From contig JALGVJ010000006.1 of assembly GCA_029838195.1 (NCBI GenBank), forward strand, positions 1 through 64,000: DNA of 64,000 bases. Reading direction: 5' to 3'. The position numbers and the translations under genes were made by a program. Below the pieces are notes generated by a model, which saw nothing but the letters and a program-made list of their open reading frames with translations, searched no databases and was not told the origin of the DNA. The first letter of the stretch is position 1. Each line of letters begins with the position of its first letter. Positions 9,087-18,178 of the stretch are shown piece after piece. The stretch comes from Promethearchaeota archaeon. Lineage in GTDB: Archaea; Asgardarchaeota; Lokiarchaeia; Sigyniarchaeales; SOKP01.

Positions 9087-9743
9087 ATGCCTTCAAAATT
9101 TCGCTTGAGAATAATTTTCAAGCCTCTCATCACGGGCTTGGCAAGAATCTTATCCTTTATAGGAGTTACTCCTAATATAGCGACCTTTTTAATGCTCATT
9201 TTTTCATTTTTAAGTTACATCTTTTTGGTTTTTTTTAGAAATTTATTAATTTCCGCTATTTTCATTTTTCTAACTGGAGTGTTTGACGGGGTTGATGGCA
9301 CCTTAGCCCGAATAAGCAAAAAAACCTCCAAATTCGGCTCATTTTTAGACTCTACTTTAGATAGATTCTCTGAATTTTTAATATTTTTAGCTCTTTTATT
9401 GTATTGTTGGGATTTCATTTTATGGGGCGTTATTGACATGAAATTAGTCATATTTTTCTCTCTATTTTCATCTCTGATGATAAGTTATAGTCGGGCACGG
9501 GCGGAAACGATTTTCAAGGGAGATTTTGATTTTGGACTCATGGCTCGTTCGGAACGCTTATTTTATTTGGTTGTCAGTCAAATTTTAGGATATTTTATTG
9601 GATATTTATTAGAGCTCCTATTCTTATTCATGTTTTTAGTAATTGGAACCGCAATCTTTAGATTTTTTAGAATCAACACCCTAATTAAAAAGAATGATTC
9701 TCAGGCTGAAGAATCACGGGAAAAGGAAGAAAACTTAGAATAG
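9087..9743 (+). CDS. CDP-alcohol phosphatidyltransferase
   Basis: An integral membrane enzyme of the CDP-alcohol phosphatidyltransferase family. The full catalytic signature is present: Asp67-Gly-Val-Asp70-Gly71, Ala74-Arg75, Gly84, Asp88 and Asp92. The aspartates bind two metal ions and the CDP group. About six hydrophobic helices surround it. In archaea this family joins CDP-archaeol to inositol phosphate, serine or glycerol phosphate; archaetidylinositol phosphate synthase is the most likely role at this length (218 aa), but the acceptor cannot be fixed from motifs. The C-terminus is a short acidic tail. Confidence 0.85.
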   Translation: MPSKFRLRIIFKPLITGLARILSFIGVTPNIATFLMLIFSFLSYIFLVFFRNLLISAIFIFLTGVFDGVDGTLARISKKTSKFGSFLDSTLDRFSEFLIFLALLLYCWDFILWGVIDMKLVIFFSLFSSLMISYSRARAETIFKGDFDFGLMARSERLFYLVVSQILGYFIGYLLELLFLFMFLVIGTAIFRFFRINTLIKKNDSQAEESREKEENLE

Positions 9744-9805
9744 TAATTATATTTCTTTATCTTAATCTTTATTTTTTATTTTTTTTCAAAAAGCGAAAAA
9801 TGTTC

Positions 9806-10546
9806 TTAATAATTTTTCGATAATTCTCCTGGATTATTTAATGTTAAGATTACTTTATCACCGTTTTTTAATTTGAAACGGTCTCGTAAATAAGGTTCTG
9901 CCAGGATTTCAATAATATTTTTTTCGTGATGAGTGCGTTCAATATCCAAGATAGCTGCTTTTACTTCATCTTTTCTATCATGGAAAGGAGATATGATGAC
10001 GTCATAACATAAAACGGGGCCATATTCTCGACTTTGATCTTTGAATCCTTCTATCACGACAGGATTGATTGTTTTCATCTTCTCACTAAGGATTTCTTTA
10101 TCCATATCGTTCAATTTTAAATTAAGGGTACCCTTATAAGGTTTAAATCCCAATTTTTCTACGAATTGATCATAATAGCCTTTAATAGCTACGTAATAAC
10201 CTCCTTCTTTCATGCCTTCCGTTACCTCTCCGACGATAAAAATAGATTCTAAAAGTTTTCTCAAATTTTTATACGTGGAAAGCATTAAATTCGCACCTTT
10301 TTCCGTGATTACGATTTTCTGAATTTTGCCGATTTTTTTCCGCTTAATCCAATTCAAATCCACTAAATCATTTATTCTTCGAGAGGCGGTTTGTTGAGAA
10401 ATTTTCATGAGGCGTCCAAGTTCTTTACTGGTGATCTCAATTGTTCTTCGATTTCCTAATAATTGGCAGAGATGATATAGCGTAAACCAATTATGATAAT
10501 TCTCCGGGGTGAGACTCTCAATTTCATTATTATTTTTTTCGCTCAT
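9806..10546 (-). CDS. ribK: CTP-dependent riboflavin kinase with N-terminal winged helix
   Basis: Residues 1-100 are a MarR-like winged helix (ISQQTASRRINDLVDLNWIKR). The rest is the archaeal CTP-dependent riboflavin kinase, a cradle-loop barrel, recognisable by GEVTEGMKEGGYYV, GFKPYKGTLNLKL and the C-terminal LRDRFKLKNGDKV. It makes FMN from riboflavin using CTP. The fused DNA-binding domain suggests that it also represses flavin genes, as proposed for other archaeal HTH-RibK proteins. Its ATG follows the stop of the FAD synthase gene with no gap, so both steps from riboflavin to FAD are encoded together. Confidence 0.9.
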   Translation of the reverse strand: MSEKNNNEIESLTPENYHNWFTLYHLCQLLGNRRTIEITSKELGRLMKISQQTASRRINDLVDLNWIKRKKIGKIQKIVITEKGANLMLSTYKNLRKLLESIFIVGEVTEGMKEGGYYVAIKGYYDQFVEKLGFKPYKGTLNLKLNDMDKEILSEKMKTINPVVIEGFKDQSREYGPVLCYDVIISPFHDRKDEVKAAILDIERTHHEKNIIEILAEPYLRDRFKLKNGDKVILTLNNPGELSKNY

Positions 10547-11002
10547 TTAAACCCGAATATTTCCTTTTTTATATTCTTCTATGATTTTTTTCTTAATTTT
10601 AGTAGAACTTGTAAATTCATAGGCGTCATAATAGCGCTCTAGGCGCTTAACTTCAATGTGTCCCAATCCCATGGCATTCAATCCTTGTTTAAGCTCTTCA
10701 ATGCTATATTTCTGATTGGGCCCCAATAAGATGATATCGGGATTGATTTCTTGGACTGTTTTTAGCGTGTTATTATCCCTACGTCCCAACCGAGCGCTCT
10801 TTACATTTTTTAGATGTTTTACCACTTCTAATCGCTGAAGCTCATTAATAATGGGTTTTTCTCCAGAATAAATTTTTCTGTTCTTATCGGTGGCTACGAT
10901 TACATGAACTTCTCCCAATTTTGCCGCCTTATTAATGAGAAAAATATGTCCCGGATGGATGAGGTCAAAGGTTCCGGCAATTAGAACTTTCTTTTTTTTC
11001 AT
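10547..11002 (-). CDS. ribL: Archaeal FAD synthase
   Basis: A 151-residue cytidylyltransferase-fold protein. GTFDLIHPGHIFL at 10-22 carries the HxGH motif (His16, His19) that binds ATP, and the C-terminal TSSTKIKKKI replaces the ISSTxI motif of the superfamily. LLGPNQKY is typical of RibL. It adenylates FMN to FAD. It sits between SepRS (22 bases upstream) and ribK (zero gap), in a four-gene leftward operon. A glycerol-3-phosphate cytidylyltransferase is the alternative, but the pairing with ribK argues for RibL. Confidence 0.9.
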   Translation of the reverse strand: MKKKKVLIAGTFDLIHPGHIFLINKAAKLGEVHVIVATDKNRKIYSGEKPIINELQRLEVVKHLKNVKSARLGRRDNNTLKTVQEINPDIILLGPNQKYSIEELKQGLNAMGLGHIEVKRLERYYDAYEFTSSTKIKKKIIEEYKKGNIRV

Positions 11003-11024
11003 CTCTTTACCTTTGAAATTTATT

Positions 11025-12587
11025 CTATTCCATTACTTTAAAAGAGAGGCCCATGAATACGGGACCTCTAATATCTACTTTCTTTTGTTTAGAGTGGATG
11101 TATTCTAAAATAATATCATCCACTTCAACATTAATTTCAGAGGCTCGATAACACATTTTTATTCTATGGTTATATTGAGTGATTCCTTGGTCGAGTAATA
11201 CTTCGATGTTATAAGCCATTTCATTAGCAATTCCTTCAATATAAGTTTTTCCCGTGTCAACGCCCTTTTCTGGATTTTTTTCGGGAGCTAAGCCTAAAAT
11301 GTTTCCATCTTTAACCCAGATTTTATTAAACGTTGCTGGTCCCAAGAGCCGAACTCCTTCATCTTTTTCCCATAGGGTGACCATGATTTTTTTATTTTTC
11401 ACGATCCCCTCCCATGCGATGATTTCACAAGGCGACATCTCATCTTTTTTTTCCCTGGCAACCTTCATTATAGCTTCTTTAATTTCAATACCCTTATCAG
11501 TCATGGGAACATGTTTATATTTCACGCCTTTACTTATTTCTCTATCTGAAAAAGCAGTTTCCTCGTAAAAATAAGGATATACTAATTTACGAATGTCTTC
11601 GACTTCACTTTTTATCATACAAATTCTTTCTACTCCAAAACCGATATTGAATGTGGGATGTGAAATATTATATCGTGCTAGACTTACAGGACTGTAGAAT
11701 CCTCCATCGCCAATTTCAATCCATTCTTTAGTACGGGGATGTTCTACGAATATTTCAAATTCAGTCTGAGGTGCATAATATTTGGAAGTGGCTTTTTTAA
11801 TTTCCGTTCGGCTGTTTTTAAATCCTAACCGTTCACAAATCGTGTGCGCAATTCGTTGACAATCCTCTAAGGAAATTTTTTCAGCCACGATGACAAGAGA
11901 AAGGGTATTAGAACAATATAAATGAGTAGCATCGATTTTTTGTTCACGTCGAAATTTAGGTGCTATAGTGAAAAATTGAAGGGGTAATTGTCTTTTTTTG
12001 ATTAATTCCTTCAATACTTTAAACCACAAGGCCGTAGTATGGCTCCTGAGTGTCAGCTTTGTCGGAATGGGCTTCAACAATTTCAATTCAGGAAAGACCT
12101 TATCTAAAATTTCTGAAGCTTGATTTTCCTTTAATCCTAATTCTTCTACAAAAATTTCAATTAAATCATCGGATTCTATTTCTCCTTTTTTATATCTTCT
12201 AAAAATGGATTTCAGTTTCTCTTCTTTGTCAAAATTGATGACTCGTTTTTTAATTTCTGATATTTTTTCTCTTGAAATTCCTATATCAGGTCGGGGCAAG
12301 CCCGCTAAATAAAATAATCTATCTAAGATTAAAGCAGCCTCCGGCCCATATTGTTTATACACGTGCTCTTCCTCAACAAACATGGGAAGGATCAATTCTT
12401 CAAATCCTAAATTGATTATTTCTTTTCTTGCATTGCAGATGAATTCATTCACCACGTGAGGAATTCCTTTTAGTTTCCGGAGCGTAAAAAGATTTCCTTT
12501 CAAATCGAGTAAATCCTTGGTCGCTAACCATGCTTTTTCGTAATCTTCTTTTGCTTGCTTCTTTATCTTTTCAATATCGAATGGCAT
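11025..12587 (-). CDS. sepS: O-phosphoseryl-tRNA(Cys) synthetase (SepRS)
   Basis: A 520-residue class II synthetase. VYKQYGPEAALILDRLFYL followed by AGLPRPDIG is close to the diagnostic block of methanogen SepRS. Motif 2 (FRREQ), the LTLRSHTTALWF region and motif 3 (GFGVERICMI) are all present, and the C-terminal DIRGPVFMGL ends the protein as in SepRS. It charges tRNA(Cys) with phosphoserine, which SepCysS then converts to cysteine. Neither SepCysS nor SepCysE lies in this window. PheRS alpha is a relative but lacks the YKQYGPEA block. The gene is in an operon with translin, ribL and ribK. Confidence 0.9.
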   Translation of the reverse strand: MPFDIEKIKKQAKEDYEKAWLATKDLLDLKGNLFTLRKLKGIPHVVNEFICNARKEIINLGFEELILPMFVEEEHVYKQYGPEAALILDRLFYLAGLPRPDIGISREKISEIKKRVINFDKEEKLKSIFRRYKKGEIESDDLIEIFVEELGLKENQASEILDKVFPELKLLKPIPTKLTLRSHTTALWFKVLKELIKKRQLPLQFFTIAPKFRREQKIDATHLYCSNTLSLVIVAEKISLEDCQRIAHTICERLGFKNSRTEIKKATSKYYAPQTEFEIFVEHPRTKEWIEIGDGGFYSPVSLARYNISHPTFNIGFGVERICMIKSEVEDIRKLVYPYFYEETAFSDREISKGVKYKHVPMTDKGIEIKEAIMKVAREKKDEMSPCEIIAWEGIVKNKKIMVTLWEKDEGVRLLGPATFNKIWVKDGNILGLAPEKNPEKGVDTGKTYIEGIANEMAYNIEVLLDQGITQYNHRIKMCYRASEINVEVDDIILEYIHSKQKKVDIRGPVFMGLSFKVME

Positions 12588-12611
12588 TCTATTCCCTCAT
12601 GATGTTCTTCA

Positions 12612-13244
12612 TTATATTGGATCAGAGGAGGGTTTAAATGCTTGTTTTATCTCGTGAGGCTGTTTATGTAGTAATAGAGCTAAAGTAACCTCTCCTCTCG
12701 TTTTTTCAATTAAATTTCTAGCAACATCAGTTTTATGACGCAATTCTTGAGTGATACCCTTTGGATAATCCAAGGAAAATAAATAGGTATAAATTTCGTC
12801 CATTTCGCTTAAAAGCGTCTCGATATTTTCCATATTTCCTTTCCGCATGTTATCCAAGATATATCTTCTTAATTCACCAATCACGTCCGCTAAGCCCAAG
12901 GAAAAGTTGATTTCATCAATTTTTAATTCACTCGGAGCAGGAATTTCTTGATTATTAATAATGGAAAATAGGCATAAAGCTTCAGTGAATTCTTGCTCGG
13001 CTGTTTTCAAGTATTTTCCAAAATATAAAGGATGTGTATTTACAAGCCGAGTTAATTCTTCATGCATAGAACTCAATTCAGCTATTTCTTGATGATATTT
13101 TTCATTCTCCTTTCTATGAATGGATTTTATCGCAATACTGCAATTTCGAATCATTTCTCGAGACAAGCGTAAAATTTTTTCCCTTTCTTCTTCCATGTCG
13201 TCAAGCTTTTTCGTAATTTCTGCGAAAATCTTTTTAAGATTCAT
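12612..13244 (-). CDS. Translin-family RNA-binding protein
   Basis: A 210-residue all-helical protein of the archaeal translin family (COG2178 type). Signatures are the EFTEALCLFSII helix, the GLADVIGELRR helix and YPKGITQELRHKTDVARNL, the most conserved translin stretch, followed by TRGEVTLAL. Translins form ring-shaped multimers that bind single-stranded RNA or DNA; archaeal members are linked to RNA processing. The gene leads a leftward operon and ends 24 bases before sepS, which suggests co-expression with tRNA(Cys) charging. Confidence 0.85.
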   Translation of the reverse strand: MNLKKIFAEITKKLDDMEEEREKILRLSREMIRNCSIAIKSIHRKENEKYHQEIAELSSMHEELTRLVNTHPLYFGKYLKTAEQEFTEALCLFSIINNQEIPAPSELKIDEINFSLGLADVIGELRRYILDNMRKGNMENIETLLSEMDEIYTYLFSLDYPKGITQELRHKTDVARNLIEKTRGEVTLALLLHKQPHEIKQAFKPSSDPI

Positions 13245-13335
13245 TCTTTTTACAAATATATATTCATTCTTTTAACAATTAAATTAACAAAATTAACGAT
13301 TTTATTAGAATTTTTGCGAACGGGAAAGAAATTTT

Positions 13336-15396
13336 ATGAAAATCTTGATGATTCACTCGGAAAATGTTGAAGTCGTTAAAAATAGCAAGGCGACTTCTAA
13401 TCCCCAAGAATTTGAAGGGGATATCATCGATTTAAAGGGATTAATCTTAGTCGCTTTCGTGTCCGTGGAAGATCAAGATACCTACGATACCGATTTAATA
13501 GCTAAGCAAGCAGCCGACGTGATTGAGGAGGCCATCTATTTAATTTCTGGGTTTCCTGAAAAAATCAACAAAAAAAATGAAGAGATCCGGGAATATAATC
13601 GAAAAATTGAGAAAGGAGAAATTAAAGGCAAACCCCGCGATCATGTGGAATTATGCAAGGATCGGAGCAAGTATCAAGTGGATAAGGTGTTGGTGTATCC
13701 TTGGGCGCATTTGAGTAAGTTTTTAAGCAAAAAACCGGAAGCCAAGGATGTCTGTCCGAAAATCGCAAGAAATCTGGAAGAAAAGGGGATTGAAGCTTAT
13801 TTTTCTCCGTTTGGTTGGTATAAATCGTTTAAAATAAATTGTATCGGGCATGAAGTTGCTGAGATGTACCGGGACGTAAAGCTCTACATTCAGCCAGAAG
13901 AACACGTTATAAATTCAGAATTCAAGGTCATCACGCCCCAAGGAAAAGAAGTTTCACTAAAATTTGATGAAAATAATGAAGTAATCCCCATAAAAGGCGT
14001 TGGAGATGAGGATTTTTACGCCTTTTTGAATTCTGAATTGAAAGCCAGACGGGAAGATAAAGGAGTGGAACCTGCTCACATCAAGATAATGAAAGAATTT
14101 GAACTGGTAGATTTTGATGAAAATACTGATGCCGGCAACTTGCGATGGTATACAAAAGGAGTGATCATGAAGAATCTAATTAAAAATTACATCGAAGATC
14201 GCATCATTGATTTTGGTGCCGTGTTAATCGATACACCCTTAATGTATACCGTGAAAAACGATAAACTTACGGCTCAAACGGCCCGATTTCCCGCCAGAAC
14301 TTATTGGGTAGAATCGGGCAGTGATAGATACTTGCTTCGATTTGCTTCAGATTTCTTATTATTTGATATGGTGAGCCATATGAATCTCAAACCGCGTTAC
14401 TTTCCATTACGGCTTTATGAATGGGAGCAATACGATTTTAGAAGAGAACAAGAAGGGGAATTAACGGGCTTGAGAAGGTTGCGTGGATTCATCATGCCCG
14501 ACATGCATACGATCTGCAAAGATCTCGAATCCTCTATTGAAGAATTTAAACTCCAATATGACCTTATCAAAAAACTACTTGAAGATCTTGGCATTCCTAC
14601 TCACATAATTTTTCGAACTACGAAAGATTTTTATAAGGAAAATAAAAAGTGGATTATTGAATTAATTCAAAAAGAGAACATGCCTGCTCTCTTAGAACTA
14701 TGGGAAGATCGATATTATTATTTCATATTAAAATTCGAGAGACCCGTGCTTTCAGCTCAAAATAAAAGTGCAACTCTTTCCACTAATCAGATTGATGTAG
14801 AAAGCTCTTTAGAATACATGATCGATAATGAAGGGAAACGGCGTCAAAAATACAACATTTCATTCATTGATGAAGATGGACGGAAACAACATCCCATCAT
14901 TTTACATAATTCCCCCACCGGGGGTTTAGAGCGAATTTTATGGGGATTAATTGAAACTGCCGTGAGGAATAAAGATAAACTCGTCCCTGGTTTCAAGACA
15001 TGGCTCTCTCCTATTCAAATTCGAATAGTAACCATCGGACCTGAACAAAAGGAGTACGCAGAAACCATCCTAGAAAAGCTCAATAAACTAAAATATAGAG
15101 CAGATTTTGATGATCGAGAAGAAACCATCAGTAAGAAAATTCGCCAAGCGGAAATTGAATGGATTCCCTACGTCGTCGTTATTGGAAAGAAAGAAGTAGA
15201 AAATAACACGATTTCCATTAGAAAACGACTCATTGGACGACCTTATGGGCCAAAAAAACGTACCTTCGAACAATTTAACGATGTGTCCTTAGAAAAACTA
15301 TTAGAAATGCTTGAAACCGACACCAAGGACTTTCCTAAATATAAATTGCCCATCCCTTATAGAAGAATGAGTACTAAAATCTATTATAGAAAATAA
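13336..15396 (+). CDS. thrS: Threonyl-tRNA synthetase, archaeal type with DTD-like editing domain
   Basis: Residues 1-150 are the archaeal N-terminal editing domain (MKILMIHSENVEV, then VYPWAHLSKFL and SPFGWYKSF), which removes mischarged serine from tRNA(Thr). The class II catalytic core follows, with motif 2 at YDFRREQEGELTGL and RRLRGFIMPD, and motif 3 at GGLERILWGL. The C-terminal hundred residues are the anticodon-binding domain. At 686 aa it is somewhat longer than many archaeal ThrRS. Loose zinc-site candidates are spread through the core. It is divergent from the translin-SepRS operon, and a HAD gene follows 27 bases downstream. Confidence 0.93.
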   Translation: MKILMIHSENVEVVKNSKATSNPQEFEGDIIDLKGLILVAFVSVEDQDTYDTDLIAKQAADVIEEAIYLISGFPEKINKKNEEIREYNRKIEKGEIKGKPRDHVELCKDRSKYQVDKVLVYPWAHLSKFLSKKPEAKDVCPKIARNLEEKGIEAYFSPFGWYKSFKINCIGHEVAEMYRDVKLYIQPEEHVINSEFKVITPQGKEVSLKFDENNEVIPIKGVGDEDFYAFLNSELKARREDKGVEPAHIKIMKEFELVDFDENTDAGNLRWYTKGVIMKNLIKNYIEDRIIDFGAVLIDTPLMYTVKNDKLTAQTARFPARTYWVESGSDRYLLRFASDFLLFDMVSHMNLKPRYFPLRLYEWEQYDFRREQEGELTGLRRLRGFIMPDMHTICKDLESSIEEFKLQYDLIKKLLEDLGIPTHIIFRTTKDFYKENKKWIIELIQKENMPALLELWEDRYYYFILKFERPVLSAQNKSATLSTNQIDVESSLEYMIDNEGKRRQKYNISFIDEDGRKQHPIILHNSPTGGLERILWGLIETAVRNKDKLVPGFKTWLSPIQIRIVTIGPEQKEYAETILEKLNKLKYRADFDDREETISKKIRQAEIEWIPYVVVIGKKEVENNTISIRKRLIGRPYGPKKRTFEQFNDVSLEKLLEMLETDTKDFPKYKLPIPYRRMSTKIYYRK

Positions 15397-15423
15397 CAGG
15401 CAAATCTAGAAAAAGAGGTTTTC

Positions 15424-16047
15424 ATGACCCAAATAAAAGCATTTATTTTTGATTTAGGCGGAGTATTAGTCGAGTTCGAATTCGAGAAATTTTTTAATGA
15501 CGTCATCAAGATCTCCCCCATAAAAAAACCGGGTAGCTTTCTTCTTTTAGAATTTTGGAGACAGTCCGATACCTATCACCAAGGCCTCATCTCGGATGAA
15601 GAATTTTATCATCAAGCCTGTGAATTATTACAGATATGTGCTTTAACCCAAGAACAATTTTTTGCTTCCTTTAATTCAGTTCTGGCTAAATCGAATGAAG
15701 AAATGATTTCCTTGCTGAAAAAATTAAGAGAAAAAGGCTCTTATAAATTAATTTGTTTATCAAATATTAATAGAAGCCATTGGGAATACTTGAATTCAAA
15801 ATTATGGAATGTCAATCATATTTTTGATGAATTAATCTTATCTTTTCAAGTACATCTAACGAAACCCGACCCGAAAATATTTGAATTAGCAATTCAGAAA
15901 GCCGGATGCAAGCCGGAAGAAATTATTTATATTGATGATGGCTTGAATAACGTGCGAGCCGCCTCTAATTTAAAAATTAATGCAATAACATTTACTACTC
16001 ATGAGCAGCTAATCGAAAAATTAAAAAAATTTAATATCGAGATTTAA
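15424..16047 (+). CDS. HAD-superfamily phosphatase, YihX-like
   Basis: A 207-residue HAD hydrolase. Motif I is FDLGGVLVEF: the nucleophile Asp is present, and the second Asp of DxD is replaced by Gly, as in YihX-type enzymes. Motif II is CLSNIN, motif III is in TKPDPKIFELA, and motif IV is IYIDDGLNNVRAA. A helical cap lies between residues 20 and 95. Relatives dephosphorylate sugar phosphates or FMN; the substrate here is unknown. It follows thrS closely and is probably cotranscribed. Confidence 0.8.
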   Translation: MTQIKAFIFDLGGVLVEFEFEKFFNDVIKISPIKKPGSFLLLEFWRQSDTYHQGLISDEEFYHQACELLQICALTQEQFFASFNSVLAKSNEEMISLLKKLREKGSYKLICLSNINRSHWEYLNSKLWNVNHIFDELILSFQVHLTKPDPKIFELAIQKAGCKPEEIIYIDDGLNNVRAASNLKINAITFTTHEQLIEKLKKFNIEI

Positions 16048-16119
16048 AATACAGAGAACATCATTTCTTTTAAAAAAAGTTAAAATAAAAAATACAGCCT
16101 TGTTTTCTCCAAAAACTTG

Positions 16120-16650
16120 CTATTCCTCTATTTTGTGAACTTCTAAGCATTTGTGGGCAATCCTTTCAAACATTTCAGCCACATTTTCCCCCGTCTTCGC
16201 TGAAGTTTCGATATAATCTGCATTTAATTTTTTCGCAAGAGCTTCGGCTTCAGAACTATCTACTTTCCTCTCTAAATCAATCTTATTGCCTATAATAATT
16301 ATCGGAATTTGCTTTTTCACGCTTTTTTTTATGGAAGCAATCCATCCAGGGAGTTTAAGCAAGGATTGAGTAGAATCCACGGCATAGACACCCAGAGCCG
16401 CATTACTCCCTTTAAAATAAAGTGTTCTAATGATTTGGAAGCGCTCATCACCCCCAATATCCCAAAGGAGCAACCTTACTTTTTTATTATCTATTTCCAA
16501 GTCTTTAATTAAAAAATTAGTACCAATCGTCTTTTTTAAGTCTTCCGTAAAGGAATTCTCGATGTACCGTATTAATAAAGAAGTTTTTCCCGCTCCAGGG
16601 GGGCCAAATAATGTTATTTTAAATTTATAAAAAAAGCTCTCCTCGATTAT
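16120..16650 (-). CDS. Ras/Arf-like small GTPase lacking a canonical start codon
   Basis: All G motifs are present: P-loop GPPGAGKTS (residues 16-24), switch I TIGTNF, WDIGG (63-67), NKID (122-125) and ETSAK (148-152), in about 176 aa with no C-terminal prenylation Cys. The first canonical start in frame is a TTG at 16500, after the P-loop, which would give a dead protein. The frame is open back to a TAA upstream, and a perfect AAGGAGG sits five bases before an ATA at 16650 and eight before an ATC at 16647. I take one of these as the start. The residue after WDIGG is Asp instead of catalytic Gln, so hydrolysis may depend on a partner. Confidence 0.8.
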   Translation of the reverse strand: MIEESFFYKFKITLFGPPGAGKTSLLIRYIENSFTEDLKKTIGTNFLIKDLEIDNKKVRLLLWDIGGDERFQIIRTLYFKGSNAALGVYAVDSTQSLLKLPGWIASIKKSVKKQIPIIIIGNKIDLERKVDSSEAEALAKKLNADYIETSAKTGENVAEMFERIAHKCLEVHKIEE

Positions 16651-16655
16651 GAAAA

Positions 16656-16662
16656 CCTCCTT
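16656..16662 (-). promoter_or_regulatory. Shine-Dalgarno site that places the GTPase start at ATA or ATC
   Basis: AAGGAGG on the minus strand, five bases upstream of the ATA codon at 16650 and eight upstream of the ATC at 16647. It is a strong ribosome site in exactly the right place for a full-length GTPase, and no ATG, GTG or TTG lies nearby in frame. Confidence 0.6.
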
Positions 16663-16786
16663 CTCAATTTTAATTTAGAGAAAATTGAAATTTCCCTTTT
16701 TCCATATAATTAATCATTAATCATCAAGATATTTAAATACTCACTTTTGAAAATATATTAAATCAATTGATCCCTTGAAGTTTCTT

Positions 16787-18178
16787 TCAAGGATCGTGAG
16801 GTGTTTCTTTTGGTTTTAATAAACGTTTTAATTCTTCCTTTTCTTTTTTGATGATTTCCTCTGTCTTCATGATACCCTTTTTGGTGACTTCAATGGCAAA
16901 TTTTGCTTCTTTTGTCACGACTTCTTCCGTTTTTTGTCCAATTCTCCCTAATTGAATCATGATCCATTCAGGGCTTCCCACGCCATTGAAATATTCAAAC
17001 CAAATATAAAAGATTAATCCCAGGAACCCGACATAGGATAAAAATACCGGGATAAAGGTAATGAGTTCTAATTCCCGATAATATAATGTTATAAAAATGT
17101 AATGGATCAAGAAGAGACTCAAGCTGGTTTTTCCATAATAAAATAGCATGCTGGAAAAGAGATTATCCTTCCATTTTTTAATATCGATGATGTAAAAACA
17201 AATGGCAACAACTAATAAAGCCCATCCCAAGTTATACCACATGTTTGCGAATTTCCCTCGTATTAAGAACACCCACATGCCGGGATAATATATATAATCT
17301 TGCATATTTGCAATTTCTAATAATCTAAAATGAGGATATTCCGATAATGGTACAGAACCGGGAGGCATGGATTGTAAACCCGTGAGGACTCCAAATACTA
17401 TTAAAATAACACCCCAGATAAAATTAACATGGAAAAAATGATAATATGCTTCTTTTGTCCCCTTGATCATGGCATCATGGAGATATTCTCCAAAAATAGT
17501 AGTGATAAAACAGATGGATAAAAAGGGTAAAAGAGGGGTTGTAGGCTCCGGGGACGTGATAATGTAATGAGCAATCCAGACTAAGAAATCTTCATCCTTT
17601 CCTAAATATAACGCATTCCTGATGGGTTCTGAAATGAAAATGAGGAATGTCCCGATTACAGCTCGCATTTTTCTCCTCACTTTTAGAGCATAAAATGAGA
17701 AAATCTGGGAAAACCCTATGAACATGATGATGTTCCAGCCCCAAAGATTAAGAGGGAAAGGATACAATGTTGTATCGACGGAGCCAAGGTTGATGAGTAC
17801 CCCGATGAAAATAATCATTCCAGCCCTACTAAACACTCGGGCTCTAATGACTTTATCCGACATTTTTCCTTTCTTTTTTCTCACGCTGAAGACCACGCTT
17901 AATGCGGATAGAAAAATGAAAAGAGAGGGTCCTAAGATGTCCAGAATTGCAAAAGCAAATCCATGCAAGAACAGCCAGTCCTCATTGAACCAAGAGTAGG
18001 AGATATGAGCAAGCATTATCATGATAATGGCGAATCCTTTTACGAAATCAATGGATTCAATTCGTTCCGGTGAGGAATAATCACGTATTTCTTCAATGGG
18101 AATCTCTTCTTTTAAGTAATTAAATAAAGGGGGAGATTCCGTTTCTTCTTTTGGTACATTTTCATTATTCATGATCAT
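16787..18178 (-). CDS. DUF1624/HGSNAT-like acyltransferase membrane protein
   Basis: A 463-residue membrane protein with about ten helices. The conserved opening RIESIDFVKGFAIIMIMLAH, then GPSLFIFLSALSVVFS, is the DUF1624/heparan-alpha-glucosaminide N-acetyltransferase pattern; the His in the first helix is the expected acyl-carrying residue. Relatives move acetyl groups from cytosolic acetyl-CoA to sugars across the membrane. The last 70 residues form a charged amphipathic tail (KTEEVVTKEAKFAIEVT) that the family normally lacks and that may be a coiled coil. It is transcribed alone. Confidence 0.65.
   Translation of the reverse strand: MIMNNENVPKEETESPPLFNYLKEEIPIEEIRDYSSPERIESIDFVKGFAIIMIMLAHISYSWFNEDWLFLHGFAFAILDILGPSLFIFLSALSVVFSVRKKKGKMSDKVIRARVFSRAGMIIFIGVLINLGSVDTTLYPFPLNLWGWNIIMFIGFSQIFSFYALKVRRKMRAVIGTFLIFISEPIRNALYLGKDEDFLVWIAHYIITSPEPTTPLLPFLSICFITTIFGEYLHDAMIKGTKEAYYHFFHVNFIWGVILIVFGVLTGLQSMPPGSVPLSEYPHFRLLEIANMQDYIYYPGMWVFLIRGKFANMWYNLGWALLVVAICFYIIDIKKWKDNLFSSMLFYYGKTSLSLFLIHYIFITLYYRELELITFIPVFLSYVGFLGLIFYIWFEYFNGVGSPEWIMIQLGRIGQKTEEVVTKEAKFAIEVTKKGIMKTEEIIKKEKEELKRLLKPKETPHDP

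Noticed and set aside
11254-11568. Plus-strand frame antisense to sepS
   Set aside because: Mirror of a strongly conserved synthetase; serine/phenylalanine-rich composition is typical of an antisense shadow.
11025-12587. Phenylalanyl-tRNA synthetase alpha chain
   Set aside because: The YKQYGPEA and AGLPRPDIG blocks are specific to SepRS.
16309-16630. Two plus-strand frames opposite the small GTPase
   Set aside because: Their sequence is the antisense of the GTPase motifs; they helped to show that the GTPase frame extends upstream.
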